Virus record (IMG/VR): IMGVR_UViG_3300028383_000157
Span: 1-29,489 of that record
Direction: 5' to 3' (one strand)
Length of the DNA stretch: 29,489 bases
Source: a virus
The translations under genes were made by a program, and so were the position numbers. Shown piece by piece: positions 1 to 4,798 of the stretch. A model generated the notes under the pieces. The model had not been told where the DNA came from. It searched no databases and saw only the letters and a program-made list of their open reading frames with translations. How positions within the stretch are numbered: position 1 is the first letter of the stretch; each line of letters begins with the position of its first letter.

Positions 1-1
1 G

Positions 2-46
2 GGCGATGACCCAGAGGACTACGCCACCATGCGTCGTTCCAACTGA
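2..46 (+). CDS. C-terminal end of an upstream gene (partial)
   Basis: A reading frame open from the window edge ends at a TGA at 44-46 and gives a 14-residue tail ending in MRRSN. It lies directly upstream of a promoter, which fits the end of a previous transcription unit. Too little is present to identify the product, and the frame could be chance. Confidence 0.3.
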   Translation, partial: GDDPEDYATMRRSN

Positions 47-92
47 TTCCTGACAGGAACGGAGTTTGTTTCCAAACGGATCAAATAAACCA

Positions 93-121
93 TTTACATG
101 GTCGATCCACCATTATATAAT
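93..121 (+). promoter_or_regulatory. Sigma70-type promoter P1
   Basis: TTTACA at 93-98, a 17-nt spacer and a perfect TATAAT at 116-121. The 16-mer AATAAACCATTTACAT around the -35 box recurs at the 2170 promoter, and TATAATAGACT recurs at the 4701 promoter. It lies 37 nt upstream of the ATG at 158, so transcription should begin near 128 and read the three small genes that follow. It is probably used by unmodified host RNA polymerase in early or middle infection. Confidence 0.75.
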
Positions 122-157
122 AGACTCAACAGTTAAGGAAAGGAAGGAACGCAAATC

Positions 158-397
158 ATGAAGGCACTTATCAGCTACGTCGACTTCATCAACCTTCGTC
201 GTAGCCTCTTCGGTCAGGATCCTCTTGACCTGTACAACGACTACGCCGAGGTTCGTGCAAAGATCGAGAACCTGGGCTCTCCGGAGCTTCTGTCCGGTAA
301 CGGCGAGTATCCTCTGGAAGAGAGCCGTCGTCGGACCGATAAGTGGCTCGACGCCATGGCCGAACTCGATAACATTGAGAAGGAGCTTGTAGCATGA
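158..397 (+). CDS. Small hypothetical protein (79 aa), first gene after promoter P1
   Basis: A 79-residue soluble, charged protein rich in Leu, Glu and Arg, probably mostly helical, with no membrane segment and no motif I recognise. A purine-rich AAGGAAAGGAAGGAA stretch upstream of the ATG can serve as the ribosome binding site. It is the first gene after promoter P1, and its TGA overlaps the ATG of the next gene by 4 nt, so the two are translationally coupled. Position in a sigma70-type unit next to tRNA genes suggests an early accessory or host-takeover product, but this is inference from context only. Confidence 0.7.
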   Translation: MKALISYVDFINLRRSLFGQDPLDLYNDYAEVRAKIENLGSPELLSGNGEYPLEESRRRTDKWLDAMAELDNIEKELVA

Positions 398-585
398 AGT
401 CGCTCGAGTATCGCAAGGGATTCTCATCGGACGGAGTTCGCGACCTTCTGAAGTCGCGGATCAACTCGAAGGGCCAGGTAGTCCTTCGTGAGAAGGATGT
501 GAACGAGCTCATGGCGATGGTCGACTACCACGTCGATCGTTCGTTCGAGCTCATGCGGTCGACAATGATCAAGGAGAATGCATAA
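394..585 (+). CDS. Small hypothetical protein (63 aa)
   Basis: A 63-residue, highly charged protein starting at the ATGA that overlaps the previous stop codon. It has no cysteines or hydrophobic segments. The C-terminal half (VNELMAMVDYHVDRSFELM) looks like an amphipathic helix. I do not recognise the family. Its stop TAA shares one base with the next ATG (TAATG), so the three genes 158-902 form a tightly coupled operon. Spacing and codon use match the neighbours, which supports it being real. Confidence 0.65.
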   Translation: MKSLEYRKGFSSDGVRDLLKSRINSKGQVVLREKDVNELMAMVDYHVDRSFELMRSTMIKENA

Positions 586-902
586 TGAGTAGCAATGTGG
601 AAGAACTCGAGGAGCAGCGTGACGTACTGATGGATGCGATTCATCAGAAGTATCTCGAGCATCTGCGCGAGGGTGTCTGTCGCATCACCTTCACCAAGAA
701 GGACGGAACCGAACGTAACATGACCTGCACGCTCGACATGGATCGTGTACCCGAGGATCATATGCCAAAGACCGACGGTAATCGTAAGGAAGAGGGTGTC
801 GTCCCCGAGTCGGTTCGTGTCTACGATCTCGAAAAGCAGGGCTGGCGTTCGTTTCGTATGGACTCGGTGACGGTGTTCGAGCCGCCTAAGTCCCTTGTAT
901 AA
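585..902 (+). CDS. SH3-like beta-barrel protein (DUF2693-type), 105 aa
   Basis: Residues 1-28 form a Glu-rich helix. From about residue 31 there is the pattern G-V-C-R-I-x-F-x-KKDGTER-x-M-x-CTL, then a Pro/Lys-rich loop and VRVYDLEKQGWRSFRMDSV. This KKDGTER ... VYDLE..GWRSF pattern is what I recall for the small phage SH3-fold family annotated DUF2693, which is common in early regions of T4-like phages. Its molecular role is unknown. It is the last gene of the P1 operon, and its stop codon lies inside the TATAAATA late-promoter-like octamer at 898-905. The family call is from memory of the motif. Confidence 0.65.
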   Translation: MSSNVEELEEQRDVLMDAIHQKYLEHLREGVCRITFTKKDGTERNMTCTLDMDRVPEDHMPKTDGNRKEEGVVPESVRVYDLEKQGWRSFRMDSVTVFEPPKSLV

Positions 903-905
903 ATA
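898..905 (+). promoter_or_regulatory. T4-like late promoter octamer before the tRNA island
   Basis: Exact TATAAATA, the T4 late-promoter consensus read by gp55-directed polymerase. It overlaps the stop of the preceding gene and lies 10 nt before tRNA-Asn. By T4 geometry initiation would fall near 911, just ahead of the tRNA 5' end, so the tRNA island could be transcribed late as well as by read-through from P1. Confidence 0.5.
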
Positions 906-914
906 ACCCGCAAT

Positions 915-989
915 TGCCCGATAGCTCAGCGGCAGAGCAGGTGACTGTTAATCACCGGGTCGTAGGTTCGAATCCTACTCGGGCAGCCA
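915..989 (+). tRNA. tRNA-Asn(GTT)
   Basis: Complete cloverleaf. The acceptor TGCCCGA pairs with TCGGGCA at 979-985, with discriminator G986 and encoded CCA at 987-989. The D stem is GCTC/GAGC. The anticodon stem GGTGA/TCACC encloses CTGTTAA, giving anticodon GTT at 947-949. The T arm contains GGTTCGAATCC. It reads AAC and AAU. Confidence 0.95.
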
Positions 990-1013
990 TACAACGCTAC
1001 GATGAGGTACGAT

Positions 1014-1127
1014 ATGTTTAAGCGAATCACAGAGGCACTCAAGCCAACTGCGAAGACAAAAGAGGATCGTGACGACAGGTCGGAACATCGTAAGTACACG
1101 ACTCGCTACGAGGATCTTTGTCAGTAA
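1014..1127 (+). CDS. 37-aa basic mini-protein between tRNA genes
   Basis: ATG at 1014 preceded by GAGG at 1004-1007 (6-nt spacing) opens a 37-codon frame ending TAA at 1125-1127. The product begins MFKRITEALKPTAKTKEDR and ends RYEDLCQ. It is strongly charged, has no hydrophobic segment and contains one cysteine at the penultimate position. It sits between tRNA-Asn and the first tRNA-Thr. An in-frame ATG at 1002 would add four residues. I do not recognise it. The good ribosome site and absence of another explanation for the gap favour a real gene, but short frames can be chance. Confidence 0.5.
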   Translation: MFKRITEALKPTAKTKEDRDDRSEHRKYTTRYEDLCQ

Positions 1128-1141
1128 ACACTAGTATCATC

Positions 1142-1217
1142 GCCGGAGTAACTCAACTGGTAGAGTAGCGTCCTTGTAAGTCGAAGGTTAGGGGTTCGAG
1201 TCCTCTCTCCGGCACCA
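1142..1217 (+). tRNA. tRNA-Thr(TGT), weak anticodon stem
   Basis: The acceptor GCCGGAG pairs with CTCCGGC at 1207-1213, with A1214 as discriminator and CCA encoded at 1215-1217. The D stem ACTC/GAGT and T stem AGGGG/CCTCT are sound, and the T loop is TTCGAGT. The loop CTTGTAA gives anticodon TGT at 1175-1177 (Thr, ACA). The anticodon stem GCGTC/GTCGA has two non-pairs, G27 with A43 and T30 with T40, so this stem is unusually weak. Confidence 0.85.
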
Positions 1218-1227
1218 GTCACAATAC

Positions 1228-1304
1228 GGTCCCTTAGCTCAGTTGGTCAGAGCGCCGCCCTGTCACGGCGGAGGTCGCAAGTTCGAGACTTGTAGGGACC
1301 GCCA
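1228..1304 (+). tRNA. tRNA-Asp(GTC)
   Basis: The acceptor GGTCCCT pairs with AGGGACC at 1294-1300, with discriminator G1301 and CCA at 1302-1304. The anticodon stem CCGCC/GGCGG is fully paired around CTGTCAC, giving anticodon GTC at 1262-1264. The T arm is CAAGTTCGAGACTTG. Reads GAC and GAU. Confidence 0.95.
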
Positions 1305-1312
1305 TACAACCT

Positions 1313-1387
1313 GGGAGTATAGCTCAATTGGCAGAGCGTGACATTGTACGTCACAGGTTTCGGGTTCGAGTCCTGATGCTCCCACCA
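1313..1387 (+). tRNA. tRNA-Thr(TGT), second copy of this anticodon
   Basis: The acceptor GGGAGTA pairs with TGCTCCC at 1377-1383 (one G-T pair), with A1384 as discriminator and CCA at 1385-1387. The anticodon stem GTGAC/GTCAC is perfect around the loop ATTGTAC, so by position the anticodon is TGT at 1345-1347. A at position 32 is unusual because 32 is normally a pyrimidine. The body is unrelated to the other TGT tRNA at 1142. The identity rests on anticodon position only, so a scanner might score it lower. Confidence 0.8.
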
Positions 1388-1393
1388 ACAATT

Positions 1394-1469
1394 GGGTCGT
1401 TAGCTCAGCAGGAAGAGCATCGGACTTTTAATCCGCTGGTCGCAGGTTCGAATCCTGCACGACCCACCA
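1394..1469 (+). tRNA. tRNA-Lys(TTT)
   Basis: The acceptor GGGTCGT pairs with ACGACCC at 1459-1465, with CCA at 1467-1469. The loop CTTTTAA gives anticodon TTT at 1427-1429. The acceptor, D-stem start and T arm (GCAGGTTCGAATCCTGC) match the E. coli-type tRNA-Lys as I remember it, while the anticodon stem differs. This suggests a proteobacterial source for the gene. Confidence 0.95.
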
Positions 1470-1673
1470 GGCAAAAGGTAGCGCAGATCCGGTGAAAGCG
1501 CCCGTCCTCCACGATAAGTGGTCCGCACCCCAGAGTGGGATAACCAAGAGACTCCGGAATTCAACAGAACCGAGCCGCCTCTGCACCGTCAAGCGCAACT
1601 GCTGATCCGAATGAACGGATATCGCCGAGGGGATACCTTCGGAGTCGGTCACTTTATTCTTATGGAGACAACG
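1470..1673 (+). other. Spacer without a recognisable gene
   Basis: About 200 nt between tRNA-Lys and the phosphatase gene. A frame upstream of the phosphatase is open here, but only from a GTG and without a ribosome site. D-arm-like and small hairpin pieces occur (GCGC ... GCGC near 1490-1500, CCAC/GTGG near 1509-1521), but no cloverleaf with a T arm and CCA can be assembled. It may be a decayed tRNA or an mRNA leader. I see no gene in it. Confidence 0.4.
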
Positions 1674-2093
1674 ATGCCAAAGATTGAGAACTGTTCATGG
1701 GCAGACTTTCGCAAGGGTAACCATCGTCTGTCTCCGATCAATACCGTCGCAATACAGATCACCGATCCGGGTGACGTACCTCCAGAACCGGCGGAGGACG
1801 TCTTTGCCCAGCGGCACTCGTTTCAGTTTCTTGATGCGGAGGAACCCACTCGGTTCTTTCCTGAAGAGAAGCTCATATCTGACGAGCAGGCAGAGTCCAT
1901 CGCGTCGGTACTGATTCATGCGCTTGAAAACGATCAAGACGTCTTGGTTCACTGTGTCGTCGGTGTATGCCGATCGGGTGCGGTCGTTGAGGTCGCCGAG
2001 ATGATCGGCTTCGACGAGTGCTTTCGTTACAGACATCCGAACGTTCGCGTCAAGCGCAAACTCATGGAACAGTTCGATTTACTGCCCCGGTAG
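1674..2093 (+). CDS. Small dual-specificity/tyrosine-phosphatase-type protein (139 aa)
   Basis: Residues 93-102 carry the cysteine-phosphatase P-loop HCxxGxxRSG (H93, C94, G97, R100, S101), which forms the catalytic thiolate and phosphate cradle of protein tyrosine and dual-specificity phosphatases. D54 in the FLDAEEP segment is the best visible candidate for the general acid. At 139 residues this is a minimal domain. The start at 1674 was chosen for GGAG at 1664-1667 with good spacing. An in-frame ATG at 1662 is possible. The substrate is unknown: it could dephosphorylate host proteins, RNA ends or nucleotides. The last codons overlap tRNA-Arg, whose T8-A9-G10 supplies the TAG stop. Confidence 0.75.
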   Translation: MPKIENCSWADFRKGNHRLSPINTVAIQITDPGDVPPEPAEDVFAQRHSFQFLDAEEPTRFFPEEKLISDEQAESIASVLIHALENDQDVLVHCVVGVCRSGAVVEVAEMIGFDECFRYRHPNVRVKRKLMEQFDLLPR

Positions 2094-2161
2094 CTCAGCA
2101 GGATTAGAGCAACGGATTTCTACTCCGTCGGTCGAGGGTTCGAATCCTTCCCGGGGCGCCA
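2084..2161 (+). tRNA. tRNA-Arg(TCT)
   Basis: The acceptor GCCCCGG pairs with CCGGGGC at 2151-2157, with discriminator G2158 and CCA at 2159-2161. The anticodon stem ACGGA/TCCGT encloses TTTCTAC, giving anticodon TCT at 2119-2121 (AGA/AGG). The T arm is GAGGGTTCGAATCCTTC. The first 10 nt also encode the end of the phosphatase, and its TAG stop is positions 8-10 of this tRNA. Confidence 0.95.
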
Positions 2162-2169
2162 ATAAACCA

Positions 2170-2198
2170 TTTACATACGACACCAACTATGGTATTAT
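2170..2198 (+). promoter_or_regulatory. Sigma70-type promoter P2
   Basis: TTTACA at 2170-2175, a 17-nt spacer and TATTAT at 2193-2198. The upstream context AATAAACCATTTACAT is identical to P1. It drives the gene starting at 2228 after a leader of about 25 nt. The -10 box lies inside an inverted repeat (2186-2209), so it may be repressible. Confidence 0.7.
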
Positions 2199-2209
2199 AC
2201 CACCATAGT
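2186..2209 (+). repeat. Inverted repeat over the P2 -10 box (candidate operator)
   Basis: ACTATGG at 2186-2192 is repeated inverted as CCATAGT at 2203-2209. Nested within is TGGTA-TTA-TACCA at 2190-2202. The -10 hexamer at 2193-2198 is therefore at the centre of a dyad about 24 bp long, the size of a site for a dimeric repressor. It could also form a hairpin near the transcript start. There is no direct evidence for a bound protein. Confidence 0.45.
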
Positions 2210-2227
2210 CTGAAGAAAGGAGTACGT

Positions 2228-3382
2228 ATGGCTCAGGGTAACCTGCTTAAGAAGAAACCGACCACACCCAAGAAGAAGGCCGTTCCCAAGCGTCCTAAGA
2301 CCGGTCTGAAGGCCTGTCCTCTGGATCGTGGATTCGGCATGTGTCGTCGATTCTTCTACGACGAGATCGATCAGAAGGACGTGTCCAAGCTCTGTAAGGA
2401 GTACGTTCGCAAGAACTTCTCTAAGAAGGACGCACAGGCCATTCTTGCGAATCCCGAGTATCACTTCGCAATGTACAACGGTCGCGGCGCGGCCATCTTC
2501 TGGCTCAACCACGATCTTGAGTTCGAGGAGCCCTTTCAGGAGTATCCTAAGCGAGTACACCAGGCCTTCAAGGAACTGATCGAACCCGGTCAAAAGATTC
2601 TTGACGCCAAGAAGCAGTCCGACGAGGCCAAGGCTCAGCGCAAAGTTCTGACTCCGCAGGAGCTCATGCAGCGCAAGGTCAACGACACGGTCGGATACGA
2701 GCTCGACTATCTCGAGGACGAGTGGATCGAGGGTAAGAAGACCAATGTGGATCTGTACACTCTGTTTCAGAAACACGAGCTCAAGGGTGCGTCCGCTCCG
2801 TATCTCAAACCTCGTGTCGAGTTCATGCGTAACGAGTTCTACGACGCGTATCACAAGAAGGATACGAACGCGGTCGAGGGATACGATCATCTGACTAAGA
2901 AGGAGCTGAAGCGTCGTCTTGATGTCTGTGAGCGCATGCTGACGGATCTCGACAAGATCCAGGCCGCGGCCAAGGCGACACGCAAGAAGCGTACACCGAA
3001 GGCTCGTACGGCCGACAAGCAGATCAAGTACTTCAAGTTCCTGAAGGAGGACAAGACTCAGTACAAGCTGGTGTCGGTGGATCCTCTGTCGGTACCCGGT
3101 GCCTTTCGTCTGTACACGTTCAACGTCAAGAATCGTGAGCTCTGCGAGTACGTCACCACGTCGGCAAACGGATTCGAGATCAAGGGTACCACCATTCAGA
3201 ACTTTGATCCGGAGCAGTCGCGCAAGACTCGACTGCGTAAGCCCGACGACTTCCTTCCGATCGTACTCAAGAAGACACCGAATCAGATCGACAAGGAGTG
3301 GAAGAAACTCTCCACTAAGACCAACGAACCGTCCGGTCGAATCAATGCGGACACCATCCTGCTACGAGTGGAGAACAAGTAA
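2228..3382 (+). CDS. Lysine-rich phage protein of unknown function (384 aa)
   Basis: The start at 2228 has AAAGGAG at 2216-2222 upstream. The frame is open further upstream, but that part would contain the promoter. Residues 1-28 are a basic Lys/Pro tail (KKKPTTPKKKAVPKRPK) that could bind nucleic acid. The centre is helical and charged, with HLTKKELKRRLDVCERM near the middle, followed by a KATRKKRTPKART basic linker and a C-terminal beta-rich segment of about 110 residues. I recall proteins with a similar helical core from other large phages, all uncharacterised. It is the first gene of the P2 unit that continues to the cell-wall hydrolase, gp33 and gp59. Confidence 0.75.
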   Translation: MAQGNLLKKKPTTPKKKAVPKRPKTGLKACPLDRGFGMCRRFFYDEIDQKDVSKLCKEYVRKNFSKKDAQAILANPEYHFAMYNGRGAAIFWLNHDLEFEEPFQEYPKRVHQAFKELIEPGQKILDAKKQSDEAKAQRKVLTPQELMQRKVNDTVGYELDYLEDEWIEGKKTNVDLYTLFQKHELKGASAPYLKPRVEFMRNEFYDAYHKKDTNAVEGYDHLTKKELKRRLDVCERMLTDLDKIQAAAKATRKKRTPKARTADKQIKYFKFLKEDKTQYKLVSVDPLSVPGAFRLYTFNVKNRELCEYVTTSANGFEIKGTTIQNFDPEQSRKTRLRKPDDFLPIVLKKTPNQIDKEWKKLSTKTNEPSGRINADTILLRVENK

Positions 3383-3384
3383 CG

Positions 3385-3861
3385 ATGGTCGCGGAGGGTA
3401 TGGCCGCCGTGGTACTCACGTTCATGATGTCGGAGATTCCCGAGTCCGAACGTGAGTGCCTGGCTCTGAACGCGTATCACGAGGCACGCGATCAGTCCCA
3501 GTTGGGTATGATCGGTGTATCCCAGGTAGTACTGAATCGAGTCGAGGACGATCGTTTTCCGAATACGATATGCGACGTCGTACATCAGCAGCGATTCAAT
3601 GATCCACCGAACGCACCCATTCGTATCGGACGGTGTCAGTTCTCTTGGTACTGCGATGGGAAGAGCGACGCTCCTCGCGACGAGTACGCGTACGACACGG
3701 CGATGCAGACCGCCGCACACGCCTACTATCTGTACGATACCGGATACGATATCACCGAGGGCTCGACGCACTATCATGCGACTTCGGTGACTCCGAGCTG
3801 GGCATCAAGTAAACAACACGTGGTCGATATCGACGACCATCGATTCTATAGGTGGGAGTGA
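3385..3861 (+). CDS. SleB/CwlJ-type cell wall hydrolase, likely endolysin (158 aa)
   Basis: The product matches the Hydrolase_2 (SleB) pattern. YHEARDQSQLG at 31-41 holds the presumed catalytic Glu33. VSQVVLNRV and FPNTICDVVHQ follow, then CQFSWYCDG and the C-terminal THYHATSVTPSWASS motif. The family cleaves peptidoglycan glycan strands (lytic transglycosylase/amidase-like activity). The start at 3385 is two bases after the previous stop. ATGs at 3400 and 3424 are alternatives, and the weak hydrophobic N-terminus (AAVVLTFMM) is too short for a clear signal-anchor. No holin is visible nearby, so how it reaches the wall is unresolved. Confidence 0.8.
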   Translation: MVAEGMAAVVLTFMMSEIPESERECLALNAYHEARDQSQLGMIGVSQVVLNRVEDDRFPNTICDVVHQQRFNDPPNAPIRIGRCQFSWYCDGKSDAPRDEYAYDTAMQTAAHAYYLYDTGYDITEGSTHYHATSVTPSWASSKQHVVDIDDHRFYRWE

Positions 3862-4113
3862 ATGGAAGAAAACGAAGACAGGATCGAGGAGGTCGCACTC
3901 ACGAAGAAGCGGTTCTCACGAATGGTCGAGGAGTACGTCGGCGATCATCCCGACTCAAGTTATATGGACGCGGTACTACAGATCTGCGAGGAACGTGCGA
4001 TCGATCCGTCCGACGTAGGTAAGCTCGTCTCTCCCGTCATTCGCGAGAAGATCGAGGCCGAGGCAATGGGAGCCAATCTCGTCAAAGGAGGAGGCAACAG
4101 TCTGCCGATATGA
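3862..4113 (+). CDS. 33: gp33-like late transcription co-activator (83 aa)
   Basis: The sequence TKKRFSRMVEEYVGDHPDSS, then YMDAVLQICEE and the DPSDVGKLVSPVIREKIEAEA block, match gp33 of T4-like marine phages. In T4, gp33 bridges RNA polymerase and the gp45 sliding clamp and activates transcription from TATAAATA promoters with gp55. It is shorter than T4 gp33 (about 112 aa), as in other marine relatives. A GGTGGGAG ribosome site precedes it. Its stop overlaps the gp59 start by 4 nt, preserving the T4 order 33-59-32. The TATAAATA octamers in this window are its expected targets. Confidence 0.85.
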   Translation: MEENEDRIEEVALTKKRFSRMVEEYVGDHPDSSYMDAVLQICEERAIDPSDVGKLVSPVIREKIEAEAMGANLVKGGGNSLPI

Positions 4114-4712
4114 GAGCGATGGAACCATACGACGTATTCAAGTACTACATGGCTATGAAACTCCATTTTGAGTCGGAATCGTACGAGGCGCCGAAGTACA
4201 ACTACAAGACGTCGGCTAAGCCACAGTCGTTCTTTAAGCGAAGGGACAAGTATCACTTCGCCAAACTGGGGCGACGATTCGACGATCCTCGAGAGCTGAT
4301 CGACTTCTTCACGGCTCAGTTCACGGCGTCCGACAAGACATGGGTCGGCGACATGCTACAGGACGAGGAGAAGTACACCGACTGGCAGCGTCGTCAGCAG
4401 TCCCTGACCTATAACTTTGAGCAGGATATAAATACACTGGCAGAGGAGGCAGAGAGCTTCGACAAGATCTTTGAGATCCCAGACGGTAGTAACTATCCGC
4501 CGGTAATCGAGAAGTATCTACAGGAGGAGATCTCACTCGAGACCGTGGTGATACTCGATCGTCTTACGAGTTTTATGAGACGAGTCGACAAACAAATCAC
4601 CGAGACGATCGTATGGCCGGACGTCTCGAAACGAATTCGCAAGTACGGCCTATTGCTTCGATTCAATCAGGATCGTATGCGGAGGGTGGTACTGCGAGTG
4701 TTTACATCATGA
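4110..4712 (+). CDS. 59: gp59-like loader of the gp41 helicase (200 aa)
   Basis: The N-terminus PYDVFKYYMAMKLHFESESY, followed by FKRRDKYHFAKLGRRF, is diagnostic of gp59, which recruits the gp41 replicative helicase onto gp32-coated fork DNA. The length (200 aa) is close to T4 gp59 (217 aa) and the protein is basic and helical as expected. ATG at 4110 overlaps the gp33 stop; an in-frame ATG at 4119 is an alternative. It sits immediately upstream of gp32, its physical partner. The 3' end contains the -35 box of promoter P3 and a TATAAATA at 4427. Confidence 0.88.
   Translation: MRAMEPYDVFKYYMAMKLHFESESYEAPKYNYKTSAKPQSFFKRRDKYHFAKLGRRFDDPRELIDFFTAQFTASDKTWVGDMLQDEEKYTDWQRRQQSLTYNFEQDINTLAEEAESFDKIFEIPDGSNYPPVIEKYLQEEISLETVVILDRLTSFMRRVDKQITETIVWPDVSKRIRKYGLLLRFNQDRMRRVVLRVFTS
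4427..4434 (+). promoter_or_regulatory. Late-promoter octamer inside gp59
   Basis: Exact TATAAATA inside the gp59 coding region, 365 nt before gp32. It could give late transcription of gp32 across the 3' half of gp59, or it may simply encode the local codons. Lower confidence than the intergenic copies. Confidence 0.3.
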
Positions 4713-4729
4713 GAGACTTTTGATATAAT
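4701..4729 (+). promoter_or_regulatory. Sigma70-type promoter P3 for gp32
   Basis: TTTACA at 4701-4706, 17-nt spacer, TATAAT at 4724-4729, with TATAATAGACTATG resembling P1 downstream. The -35 box lies within the last codons of gp59. Expected initiation near 4736 gives a leader of about 63 nt before gp32, so gp32 can be made independently of gp33-gp59. Confidence 0.75.
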
Positions 4730-4737
4730 AGACTATG

Positions 4738-4755
4738 TTGAATTGGATAATTCAG
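4738..4755 (+). promoter_or_regulatory. Hairpin at the 5' end of the gp32 leader
   Basis: TTGAATT at 4738-4744 pairs with AATTCAG at 4749-4755 (six Watson-Crick pairs plus one wobble) around a GGAT loop. It sits at the predicted 5' end of the transcript, followed by about 44 A/C-rich, weakly structured nucleotides up to the AGGAG site at 4785-4789. T4 gp32 represses its own translation by binding cooperatively from a 5' pseudoknot. This arrangement is analogous, but no pseudoknot partner for the loop is evident. Confidence 0.4.
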
Positions 4756-4798
4756 CAAAACGATACATACTGCAGCAATATTACAGGAGATACGAAGT

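Noticed and set aside
1470-1673. A seventh tRNA or long-variable-arm tRNA between tRNA-Lys and the phosphatase
   Set aside because: D-arm-like and hairpin fragments exist, but no T arm, matching acceptor stem or CCA end can be assembled on either strand.
1518-1673. A longer phosphatase starting at GTG 1518
   Set aside because: It has no ribosome binding site, and the extra 52 residues do not look like family sequence. The ATG at 1674 has GGAG with good spacing.
2195-2890. A 231-codon minus-strand frame opposite the Lys-rich protein
   Set aside because: It is an antisense shadow: low-complexity Leu/Val content from reversed Lys/Glu codons, and it would run through promoter P2.
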